Assembly: GCA_918026815.1 (NCBI GenBank) | Contig: CAKJVC010000012.1 | Span: 1,426,001 to 1,490,000 of the forward strand | Reading direction: 5' to 3' | From: Chalara sp. BL73 | Taxonomy: Eukaryota > Ascomycota > Leotiomycetes > Helotiales | DNA length: 64,000 nucleotides | Shown here: piece after piece, positions 55,143 to 64,000 of the stretch | Position numbering within the stretch: position 1 is the first letter of the stretch | How the letters are laid out: each line of letters opens with the position of its first letter | Notes under the pieces: model-generated | What the model saw: only the letters and a program-made list of their open reading frames with translations | What the model was told of the DNA's origin: nothing | The model's database searches: none | Made by a program: the position numbers and the translations under genes

Positions 55143-58100
55143 ATGGCCCCAGAAAGTCGAGACCATTACACCGTTGGATGGATTGCTGCTCTTCCGTTAG
55201 AGCTAGCGGCGGCAACTGCGATGCTTGATGAGGAACATCCGAGGCCCGTTGATTTCGAGAAGCCTCCCGCCGATCAAAATGCCTACACATGGGGTCGCAT
55301 TAGCGGGCACAACGTGGTCATTGCGTCGCTTCCGGCAGGAGTTTATGGCGAAACTTCTGCTGCGGCTACTGCGATGTCTATGATTCACTCCTTTCCCTAC
55401 ATTCGAGTAGGGCTTATGGTGGGCATTGGCGCTGCAATTTCAAGGCCGGAGCAAGGCCGCGACATTCGGCTCGGTGATATTATCGTCAGCCAACCTGATG
55501 GACGGACCGGAGGAGTTCTGCAGTACGACCTCAGAAAGGCAAAGCCTGGGGACAAACAGGAACTGAAAGGCTCGCTGAACATGCCGCCACAGGTTCTTCT
55601 TACAACATTAGCGAAGCTTCAAGCATTGCATGAACGCTTACCATCTAAAGTGCCCAACTTTCTGGAAAAGATGGTAAAAAGTAATCCTCAAATGGCTAAA
55701 TCAAAGCCTAGAAAGGCAAGCTATTTATATCAAGGAAATGAAAATGATCGGCTATTCAAAGCAGAATATGGCCACGTTGGTGGCTTCAATTGCAAGGACT
55801 GCGATTCTCAGCAAGAGGTGTCACGTGAGAACCGGGACTCGACTGAACCCGAGATCCACTATGGTATTATTGCTTCTGGGAATACGCTAGTAAAAGATGC
55901 CGCTACTCGGGACTTAATCCTGCAGGGCACTGGGGAGGATTGCATTTGCTTAGAGATGGAAGCGGCTGGGCTGATGAACAATTTCCCTTGTCTCGTCATC
56001 CGGGGAATTTGCGACTATGCTGACTCGCACAAGAATGACCGCTGGCAAAGGTATGCTGCTGCAACGGCTGCCGCATATGCAAAGGAGTTTCTGGAGGTTA
56101 TTCCGGTCGAAGACCTAGAAAAGACACAGAATGCGGTTGATGTTTTGAAAGAGGGTTAGTTTTTATTTTAATCTTCAAGACCTAGAGTAACATTCTCAGA
56201 AGTAATAAAAGTTAAAGAAAAGTTAAATGATATTGACAATGCCACTAAAGAGACCATAAATAGTCTTCATAGACTACGCCTTAATAGTCTACAGCAGAAG
56301 GTTATCGAGTGGCTATCTCCTCCTGATCCCTCAACAAATTATGCTCGAGCATTGGGGCAACGACACGAGGGTTCAGGCAAGTGGTTCCTCCAAAGTACAG
56401 AGTTTGTTGAGTGGAAAACGATGTCAAATTCTTTTCTATGGCTTTATGGCATCCTCGGATGCGGGAAGACAATCCTTAGTGCTACTATTATTGAGGAACT
56501 CGGGAAATCCACCTCCCACTCTCAGCTTCTCTACTTCTATTTTGACTTCAACGACACTAGCAAGCAACCACTTGAGGAGATGGTCCGCTCGCTCATCGCT
56601 CAACTCTACGAAATGCGGGAAGATACTCGGAAGCAGTTAGATTCACTTTTTTCCTCTTGCAAGGGAAGACAGCCAACTAGCGAATCACTGTGTGCGAGTC
56701 TCCTACACATGATACAACAAGTTGGCGAAGTCTATATTATCCTGGATGCCCTTGACGAATGTAGCACAAGGGGCGGGGCTAAAGGATTGCTCTCATGGAT
56801 GAAAGGCCTTTTAAGCCCTGAGCGAAAACACGTCCACCTCCTTGTTACAAGTCGCCCAGAAGAAGATATTAAATCGGCATTAAACGGTATCGGACGTCAA
56901 GTGCCTATTCGGGGCGACCTTGTTGATCGCGACATATATGCGTATATTCATGCGAGAGTTAGAGAGGATGACGGCCTAAAAAGATGGCGATCGCGACCGG
57001 ATGTCCAGGAAAAGATTGAAACCCAACTCAAGGAACAGTCTAAAGGAATGTAAGAAATATGAAATTCTTCACAGTTTCGGTTATCTTCTATAAACATGTG
57101 CTAAGATGTTACAGGTTTCGGTGGACTGCATGCCAGCTGGATGCTCTTGAAAAGTGTTTTGATCCTCAAATGCTCCAACACGCTCTCGGATCCTTACCAG
57201 AGACATTGGACGAAACATATGATCGAATCTTACTCGGAATTCCTCAGGCATCTAAGCAAAAGGCTATCCGGATTCTGCAATTCTTGGCATTCTCCGAACG
57301 GCCATTGCGCGTTGAAGAAGCTGTTGATGCAATAATAGTAGAGCCTGAAGGTAATCCTCGGTTTGATCCCAGCAACAGGATGCCTGACCCAATGGAGATT
57401 TCAAAATACTGCTCAAGCTTAGTAGTTGTTGGGGATAGACAGCTTCAACTAGCACACTTCTCAGTCAAAGAATATTTGGTGTCTAACCGGCTCCCCAAGC
57501 ATTACCGTCAAAGTTTTCAGGAAACGGAGGCTAAGGTATTAATTGTGAGTGTTTGCGTAGCATACCTGTTGCACTTAGACCAAGACCTTCCGGTAGAGAA
57601 AATTAAAGCAAGTTTCCATTTTGCGCACTATTGCGCGCAATACTGGATGCACCACGCAGCAGCAGCAACCAGAGGCAATGACAAGGTATTCCAAAACCTC
57701 CTTACAGAGTTTTTCCTGGACCGCAAATGGCCTTATACAAACTGCTATCGGCTTTATTCCCCAGATCAGCCTTGGAACGGTGATACAGCTAAAGAAATAC
57801 CCGCACCGATATATTATGCATCACTTGGGGATTTAAAAGATGTAGTGTGGCGTCTGATAGAACGTGATGACGATATAAACGCTCAAGGTGGATACTACGG
57901 CAATGCTCTTCAAGCGGCTTCTGATAGAGGACACAAAAATATTGTCCAGGTGCTGCTCGACAAAGGCGCCGACGTCAATGCTCAAGGCGGATTATACGGC
58001 AATGCTCTTGAAGCAGCTTCTGCAATAGGGCACAAAAATATTGTTCACATGCTGCTCGACGAAAACGCTGACGTCAATGCTCAAGGCGGATACTACGGAA

Positions 58101-60322
58101 ATGCTCTTCAAGCTGCTTCTGATAAAGGACACAAAAATATCGTCCAGATGCTGCTCGACAAAGGCGCCGACGTCAATGCTCAAGGCGGAGAGTACGGCAA
58201 TGCCCTCCAAGCTGCTTCTGCAGAAGGGTACGAAAACATCGTCCAGATTCTGCTTGATAAAAGCACCGACGTCAATGCTCAAGGCGGATACTACGGCAAT
58301 GCTCTTCATGCTGCTTCTGATAAAGGGCACAAAAATATTGTCCAGATGCTGCTCGACAAAGGCGCCGATGTCAATGCTCAAGGCGGATTATACGGCAATG
58401 CTCAAGGTGGATTTTACAGCAATGCTCGAGGCGGATTATACAGCAATGCTCTTCATGCTGCTTCTGATGGAGGGCACGAAAATATCGTCCAGATGCTGCT
58501 CGACAAAGGCGCTGACGTCAATGCTCAAGGCGGATTATACGGCAATGCACTTTATGCTGCTTCTGCAAAAGGGTACAAAAACATTGTCCAAATGCTGCTT
58601 AACAAAGGCGCTGACGTCAATGCTCAAGGCGGATACTACGGAAATGCTCTTCAAGCTGCTTCTGATAAAGGACACAAAAACATTGTCCACATGCTGCTCG
58701 ACAAAGGCGCCGACGCTAATGCTCAAGGCGGAGAGTACGGAAATGCTCTTCAAGCTGCTTCTGCAAAAGGCCACGAAAACATCGTCCAGATGCTGCTTAA
58801 TAAAAGCACTGACGTCAATGCTCAAGGCGGAAAATATAGCAATGCTCTTCAAGCTGCTTCTGCAAAAGGGTACAAAAACATTGTCCAGATGCTGCTCGAC
58901 AAAAGCAGCGACGTCAATGCTCAAGGCGGATTATACGGCAATGCTCTTCATGCTGCTTCTGATAGAGGGCACGAAAATATCGTCCAGATGCTGCTAGACA
59001 AAAGGGCCGATGTCAATGCTCAGGGCGGAGAGTACGGCAATGCTCTTCAAGCTGCTTCTGCAAAAGGGTACAAAAACATTGTCCAAATGCTGCTCGACAA
59101 AGGCGCCGATGTCAATGCTCAAGGCGGATTATACAGGAATGCACTTCATGCTGCTTCTGATGGAGGGCACGAAAACATTGTCCAGATTCTGCTTGATAAA
59201 GGTGCCGACACCAATGCTATGGGCAGACAATACAGCAATGCTCTCGAAGCAGCTTCTGGAAAGGGGCACGACAACATTGTCCACATGCTACTCGACAAGG
59301 GCGCCGACGCCAATGCTCAAGGCGGATACTACAGCAATGCTCTTCAAGCTGCTTCTGCACAAGGGCACAAAAATATCGTCCAGATGCTGCTTGACAAAGG
59401 CGCCGACGTCAATGCTCAAGGCGGATTATACAGCAATACTCTTTATGCTGCTTCTGATAGAGGACACGAAAACATTGTCCAGATGCTGCTCAACAAAGGC
59501 GCCGACGTCAATGCTCAGGGCGGATTATACGGCAATGCCCTCCAAGCTGCTTCTGCAGAAGGCCACAAAAATATTGTCCACATGCTGCTCGACAAAGGCG
59601 CCGACGTCAATGCTCAAGGCGGAGAGTATGGAAATGCTCTTCAAGCTGCTTCTGCACAAGGGCACAAAAATATCGTCCAGATGCTGCTCGACAAAGACGC
59701 CGACGTCAATGCTCAAGGCGGAGAGTACAGCAATGCTCTTGAAGCAGCTTCTGATGGAGGGCACGAAAACGTCGTCCAGATGCTGCTCGACAAAGGCGCC
59801 GACGTCAATGCTCAAAGCGGATACTACGGAAATGCTCTTCATGCTGCTTCTGATAGAGGGCACGAAAGCATTGTCCAGATGCTGCTTGACAAAGGCGCCG
59901 ACGTCAATACTCAAGGCGGAGAGTACGGCAATGCTCTTCAAGCTGCTTCTGCAAAAGGCCACGAAAACATTGTTCACATGCTGCTAGACAAAAGCGCCGA
60001 CATTAATGCTCAAGGCGGATACTACGGAAATGCTCTTCAAGCTGCTTCCGTAAAAGGGCACAAAAATATAGTTCAGATACTGCTCGACAAAGGCGCCGAT
60101 TCTAATGCTCGGGGCGGAAGATACGGCAATGCTCTTCAAGCTGCTTCTGCAAAAGGCCACGAAAACATTGTCCAGATGCTGCTCGACAAAGGCGCCGAAG
60201 TCAATGCTCAAGGCGGAAAATACGGCAATGCTCTTCAAGCTGCTTCTGATAGAGGGCATAAAGACATCGTCCAGATGCTGCTTGACAAAGGTGTCGATGT
60301 CAAAAAGGTGTCACGGTACTAG
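55143..60322 (+). CDS. NLR3: PNP_UDP-NACHT-ankyrin protein
   Basis: Gene model join(55143..56154,56200..57049,57115..60322); introns of 45 and 65 bp (GTTAGT...TCAG, GTAAGA...ACAG), in phase; 5070 nt, 1689 aa. The start at 55143 (MAPESRDHYTVGWIAALPLE) matches PNP-NLR family starts. PNP_UDP about residues 8-325 (VGIGAAIS, CLEMEAAGLMNNFPCLVIRG). Walker A GILGCGKT at about 421-428 and IILDALDECS near 525. A WH-like region (LPETLDETYDRILLGI) follows. From about residue 880 there are 24 ankyrin repeats of 33 residues, consensus YGNALQAASxxGHxNIVQML and LDKGADVNAQGG. Intact. Paralogue of NLR2 in the N-terminal half. Confidence 0.93.
57870..60300 (+). repeat. 99-bp near-identical ankyrin-coding repeats of NLR3 (24 units)
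   Basis: Units differ mainly at two places: the residue between GG and Y (Y, L, E, K, Q, R or F) and the pair after AAS (DR, DK, DG, AK, AE, AQ, AI, GK, VK), plus K/E/D before N-I-V. One unit (about 58380-58450) contains two extra 24-bp copies coding the GGLYGNAQ / GGFYSNAR / GGLYSNAL series, keeping frame. Confidence 0.9.
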
Positions 60323-61139
60323 CATATATACCATAGTACGCAATTGGTTCCCGACCAATTATTCTCGTCTTTTGTTCATGGCGCAAGTGGAGCCATGACA
60401 GGTCGGCTAAGTAAGCCATGTAACTAGTACGAAGGGTTACGTGCTAAGCTGGTTGTGGCAAAAGGAGCCTGAATGGCGTTGACCTCGATGTTACCTAGGA
60501 GGTGGAAGACGAGAGTATGATGTTGAGCTACAGGATGGTGAGCACGATTTCACTCAATCCCCACAGCTAGGTCCACCTGACAAACGAGATGCTATTAGAA
60601 GTGTCCGTCGCAAGCAACCACACACTCTAGCTCCCACCGGAATGGCTAGCACCACTAGCACCGTTTCTGCCATACTCAAAAATCCCGAGTCTGTCCAAGT
60701 CTGAGCACATTCAGTGCGAAGCCCAAATAGTCTTCGCTTTTGGACTTGAGGAAAGAGATCGAAGATAGTTTTATGGTGTAGAAATATAAACAGATTTGAA
60801 TGGATTAATACTTTTGTATCATGATGGAATTAAAATCTTTACTTGCTAAACTGCCTCTAATAACAGCACCCAGAAAAAAGTCTCGCAAGAGAGTCTCATA
60901 CCTAAAATCCTTGATTTACTAAGAGAATATTCTGTGGAGACTAGGGCATTCAGAAGAATCCTTTAAGAAGAAAGATATATTCAAATGCGATATCCCAGGC
61001 GTGTGTAGTCTAGAAGAGAAGTCTTCTACAAGAAGAACAATCAGAGGAGTAATGTTCTCCTCGAAGACGAAGTTTGGAAGACAATGGTGTCTCAGAAAAC
61101 TGCCTCAGTACAACATAGCTTCTAGAAGAGTAGCTGTCG
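60323..61139. other. intergenic downstream of NLR3
   Basis: No gene recognised. Between 60830 and 61130 there is Lys/Arg-rich, stop-interrupted coding-like sequence that could be an old transposase, too degraded to name. Confidence 0.35.
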
Positions 61140-61556
61140 GTACGAGTGAAGAGCACACCCCGCGACGCACGGACCACATGGATGTATTATAGCTCTCATA
61201 CGTAGATTAGCACTTAGAAAGAACAAGAACAAGTTAACCACCTATAACGAGCATAATAGCACTGCGCTGAGACCGCGGTGCCACGTGCCCCGTGGGTAAC
61301 CGACTTAAGCAATTGCAAGTCATCTGTGACGGAGCAAACCAGAGCTGTAGAATAGTCAATCAAGTGAGCGAAGTGATATAATACTATTGTAGAATACACG
61401 CTTGTAGAACAAAAGAAAGGGGAACGCTCAGGTCCCTTACAGCTAGAACGCGCGCCAAGCGCACCTAGCTCTATGAGGAATGCGAAGCGAGCCTCGGCTG
61501 CTCGCATTCCCCGTGACATCATCAATACGAAGAAGTATCACGAAAGTGATACAAAC
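61140..61556 (-). repeat. dispersed repeat B, copy 4, split by a MITE
   Basis: Reverse-oriented full copy from GTACGAGTGAA (61140) to GTGATACAAAC (61556). Subtracting the 194-bp insertion and its 5-bp duplication leaves 218 bp, the length of copy 2. Confidence 0.8.
61325..61518 (+). mobile_element. 194-bp MITE, family C, copy 2, nested in repeat B
   Basis: Ends TGTGACGG...CCGTGACA. Flanked by TCATC on both sides (61320-61324 and 61519-61523), which is single in uninterrupted repeat B copies (AAGTCATCAATACG). Same internal blocks as 26760-26954. Confidence 0.82.
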
Positions 61557-61717
61557 AGTAGCACTTCTAGGAACTTTTTTTAGAGTCATGTCATGGACCA
61601 GATAACCTACCTAAAGCGTCCAAGGAGCGGGTCATACACTCACTGAATCTCAGGATGCAGTTTTCTGATGGCGATGGCCACTTATGCCTGTCACGGCCTT
61701 GGCCCCATCTCACTCTG

Positions 61718-61810
61718 ATGCCTGTCACAATCACGATCCTATGAGCCTGTTGGGGCGTATGATAGGTGCTTCAATACGAGAATACTAAACTAAGGAGGAA
61801 AGGTGTAGCT
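61718..61810 (+). repeat. short dispersed repeat E
   Basis: TGTCACAATCACGATCCTATGAGCC, GATAGGTGCTTCAATACGA and ACTAAACTAAGGAGGAAAGG match about 18883-18965 and, in part, 30736-30757. Nature unknown. Confidence 0.5.
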
Positions 61811-62204
61811 GTCTTGTTTGTTTGTTTGTTCTATTTTACGTCTTGGCGGGGGGTACGAAGCAAGTGCTTTGCGAGTGCTAGGCAGGTGCTACATGGCCCT
61901 CTGAGCTCCGTAGTCGAAGAAAAGACGCTAGAGGGGGTGCCTCTAGTAAAGTGTTGTCTGCTGACTCTTGGTATATACAGATGCTAGCGTTGTACTCTAA
62001 CTGCTGGCATAGAATGACGATAGAATAGAGAATCTAAGTAAAATACAAAAACAATCTATAGTGTACAGGCGCTTTCCGCATTTGCGCTGCTTTCCTACGC
62101 TCCGTGGCCTACGCTACAGTCTATTATATATGTATTAATACAGTTGTGGAAAGAAATAGTATGCAGGAAAGCTTATTCAGAGCTGGGTAAGTATAACGGA
62201 AAAA
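61811..62204. other. unassigned
   Basis: No gene or repeat recognised. Confidence 0.3.
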
Positions 62205-62360
62205 TGTCACGGCCCTGGCCTTCCGGGGCGGAGCTCACCACCGGACGCCCCCAAAGCTCGGACAGAGCACAGCACCGGACACCCCAGAGCTCGGACAGAG
62301 CACAGCACCGGACAACCCAGAGCTCAGGCGGAGCTTAGCACCGGACACCGCAAAGCTCGC
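62205..62360 (+). mobile_element. LTR-family start expanded by a roughly 33-bp tandem repeat
   Basis: TGTCACGGCCCTGGCC is followed by about three to four imperfect copies of a unit holding GAGCTCGGACAGAGCACAGC and ACCGGACACCCC. Confidence 0.5.
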
Positions 62361-62529
62361 CTGTAACAAGTAGAGGGCAACAGGAGGGATTGCAATATAA
62401 CAGGTAAGAACACGTGACTGCAGTGTAATAGAAATAGTGATGTATTGATATCAAAAGTATGCTTGTCCGTCTAACAGATAAACTCTAGCTTGCTTTCCTC
62501 CTGAAAGCTCTAGCTGTTCCTTATATCCT

Positions 62530-62710
62530 TCCAGTGGTGCTGTAGCTGTACGCCTGTGGCTGCTGTAGCTGTATGCCTTCTGTAGCAGTCAGCCTGTAGC
62601 TGCTGTAGCTGTATGCCTGCTGAAGCTGTACGCCGGTGGCTGCTGTAGCTGTATGCCTTCTGTAGCTGTACGCCTGTGGCTGCTGTAGCTGTACGCCTGT
62701 GGCTGCTCAG
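62530..62710 (+). repeat. CTGTAGCTGTACGCCTGTGG minisatellite
   Basis: Seven or so imperfect copies of GCTGCTGTAGCTGTAYGCC with CTGTGG or TTCTGTA links. Related to 5735-5920. Confidence 0.65.
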
Positions 62711-62774
62711 AGGTGGAGCATGCCGCTTGCGGCCCTTGAGCTCCTATCCGTTTCTAACCGGCTCTGGCTGTTAC

Positions 62775-62943
62775 ATCGCCCCTCCTGGCCTCCGGCCAGT
62801 TCCTGTATATAGAGCACTGCTTTCCTTCCCTTCTTCTGTCCGTAGCTTGTTCTCTTCGTTATAACAATTGATAGTTGTTCACACCTCTGAGTCCTTCCAC
62901 CTGGATCTACGGATCGAGATCCCTGTTTAGCTTGAGTTGTTAC
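62775..62943 (+). mobile_element. 3' part of a TGTCACGG-family LTR
   Basis: CCTCCGGCCAGTTCCTGTATATAGAGC through GAGTTGTTACA matches 6210-6344 almost base for base. Confidence 0.65.
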
Positions 62944-62949
62944 AGTTAG

Positions 62950-63198
62950 CTAACCACTATTTGAAGTGTTTTTGAAAGAGCTGTAAAGCTACAAAGCGTT
63001 TTAAAAATGCCCAAGTATGTAGAACAGAGTCGCTAAAAGGTTGTAACGCTCCGTGGCGGGCTAAAGCGTCAGCAAGTTCGTTTCTTAGCACTTGTAAGTG
63101 CTCTGGGACCCAGCGTACGCGGATAGCTCCTTTTTGGGTATTGCGGAGTCGAGTACGAGCTAGCCAGGTTGCTTGTAAGTCTAAAGCGGCCTGGAAAG
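62950..63198 (-). pseudogene. LINE RNase H fragment
   Basis: Minus strand reads FQAALDLQATWLARTRLR, then IRVRWVPEHLQVLRNELADA and LARHGALQPF. This is the end of an RNase H domain of a Tad1-type LINE (family pattern RWVPGHxGIxGNExADxLA). Here the Gly-His pair has changed to Glu-His, and Gly-Asn to Arg-Asn. No reverse transcriptase is left. It sits exactly between two oppositely oriented LTR pieces. Confidence 0.6.
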
Positions 63199-63486
63199 TG
63201 TAACAACTCAAGCTACACAGGGATCTCGATCCGTGGATCTAGGTAGAAGGATGCAAAGGTATGAACAACTATCAATTGTTATAACGAAGAGAACAAACTA
63301 CCGGCAGAAGAAGGGAAGGAGAGCAGTGCTTTATATACAGGATGCTGGCCAGGGGCCAGTGTAAGCGAGCCCTGTAGCGTTGGTTGCCAAGCTCTGAGGT
63401 GCCGAGCCCTGTGGTAACAGGGGCTAAGCTCTACCGAGCTCTGCAGTGCTTGGCGCCAAGCTCGAGATAGGGCCAGGGCCGTGACA
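63199..63486 (-). mobile_element. TGTCACGG-family LTR, reverse orientation, 288 bp
   Basis: Reads on the minus strand from TGTCACGGCCCTGGCC (63486) to GTTGTTACA (63199), with a TGTATATAAAGC box. Flanks (GAAAG/AAGCG) give no clean target-site duplication. Confidence 0.65.
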
Positions 63487-64000
63487 AAGCGGGCCAAAAG
63501 GTACAATATCCGACGTCGCCTGCCAGAATGCTTATCCTACTACATATACCAGTTCGGAACCTGACATTAACCGGCTCTGGCTGTTACACCTTGGCGCTAG
63601 CAGACACCGCTCGCCTTCGACGCCTCGACCCTTTTTACCTTTTCAGATCACGCGCCGAAGCCTGACCTAAAGCCCTTGTAAGGCGCTTCCGCGGCTCTAA
63701 CCACAGCAACTTTATCGACTTCCGCAAAGATCTTCGGTACACTACTCGCGCTACTCCACGACATGCTCGCCGCTGGCAAACTCTCTCGCCAGCAAAGCAA
63801 CTAAACGCTATTCAGCTTTTTTTTAGCAAGCACCAGAAAGCAGAACAGCAGCAATGCTTCGAATCGGCGCTAGCACGCCGGAAAAACCGTTGCTTACTCG
63901 AAAAGAAGCCGCGGTCTGTAAGGTGCTGGAGTAGGGTGGCACAAGTCAACTGCAATTGATACGAAGACTAATCTCTACCTTCTCTACTACACCCCGAGTC
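63487..64000 (+). other. unassigned end of window with a coding-like remnant
   Basis: Near 63690-63955 a plus-strand frame stays open (SNHSNFIDFRKDLRYTTRA, RHARRWQTLSPAKQLNAIQ, FFSKHQKAEQQQCFESALAR) with no ATG that I can defend and no family I recognise. Probably part of a retroelement ORF. Confidence 0.3.

Noticed and set aside
58041..60398. Long Met/Leu/Lys-rich plus-strand frames and reverse frames in the NLR3 repeats
   Set aside because: Shifted-frame shadows of the 99-bp ankyrin array.

Overview
This window is from a filamentous ascomycete (Pezizomycotina). The evidence is short spliceosomal introns of about 45-150 bp with GTRNGT donors and RCTRAY branch sites, HET-domain genes, NACHT-type NLR genes, Ty1/copia and Tad1-like retroelement relics, and a DUF3435/FluG-type gene. 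It reads as an accessory, repeat-rich 'immune/allorecognition' region: intact genes are islands in decayed transposon sequence. I cannot assign a genus.

Layout. 0.2-0.5 kb: Tc1/mariner relic. 0.9-5.1 kb: NLR1 (NACHT, about 18 ankyrin repeats, ZZ-like finger). 6.6-8.3 kb: HET gene 1 on the minus strand. 9-10.4 kb: a dead accessory gene and a MITE. 10.7-16.0 kb: a broken SRPK-like kinase, a chromodomain-like coding relic, an F-box-like fragment and a single-pass membrane protein gene. 16.2-18.7 kb: unknown ORF and a deleted copia element. 19.4-23.8 kb: a conserved hypothetical, a DUF7924-like fragment, and a three-exon gene joining a fungal STAND-type N-terminus to a Ras-association-like domain. 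24-27 kb: solo LTR, LINE ORF1 relic, MITE. 27.1-29.6 kb: HET gene 2. 32.0-33.8 kb: HET gene 3 between two direct repeats. 35.3-39.9 kb: HET gene 4. 41.3-43.8 kb: decayed DUF3435 gene. 46.1-48.6 kb: ankyrin-CorA gene. 49.7-53.8 kb (minus) and 55.1-60.3 kb (plus): a head-to-head pair of PNP-NACHT NLRs with TPR and ankyrin sensors. 60.3-64 kb: nested repeats.

The standout is HET gene 4. What looks like a 71-bp satellite (about 37.42-39.81 kb) reads, on the minus strand, as a chain of introns separated by exons of exactly three bases. Each intron has a canonical donor, an RCTRAY branch site and a YAG acceptor. The three bases between acceptor and donor vary freely while the surrounding unit is conserved. 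Thirty-five such one-codon exons follow a 20-codon ATG exon, all in phase 0 and without a stop, and splice in frame into the body of the HET protein. The resulting gene model has 39 exons and a CDS of 2046 nt (681 aa). Codon blocks are duplicated along with their introns, so the array looks like a system of codon-plus-intron cassettes that lengthens and rewrites a protein segment.

Functionally, three NLRs, four HET proteins and the ankyrin-CorA protein fit the known machinery for non-self recognition and regulated cell death in fungi. That is inference from domain content. The recent, near-identical tandem repeats in the NLR sensors and the codon cassettes in HET gene 4 both point to fast repeat-based diversification.
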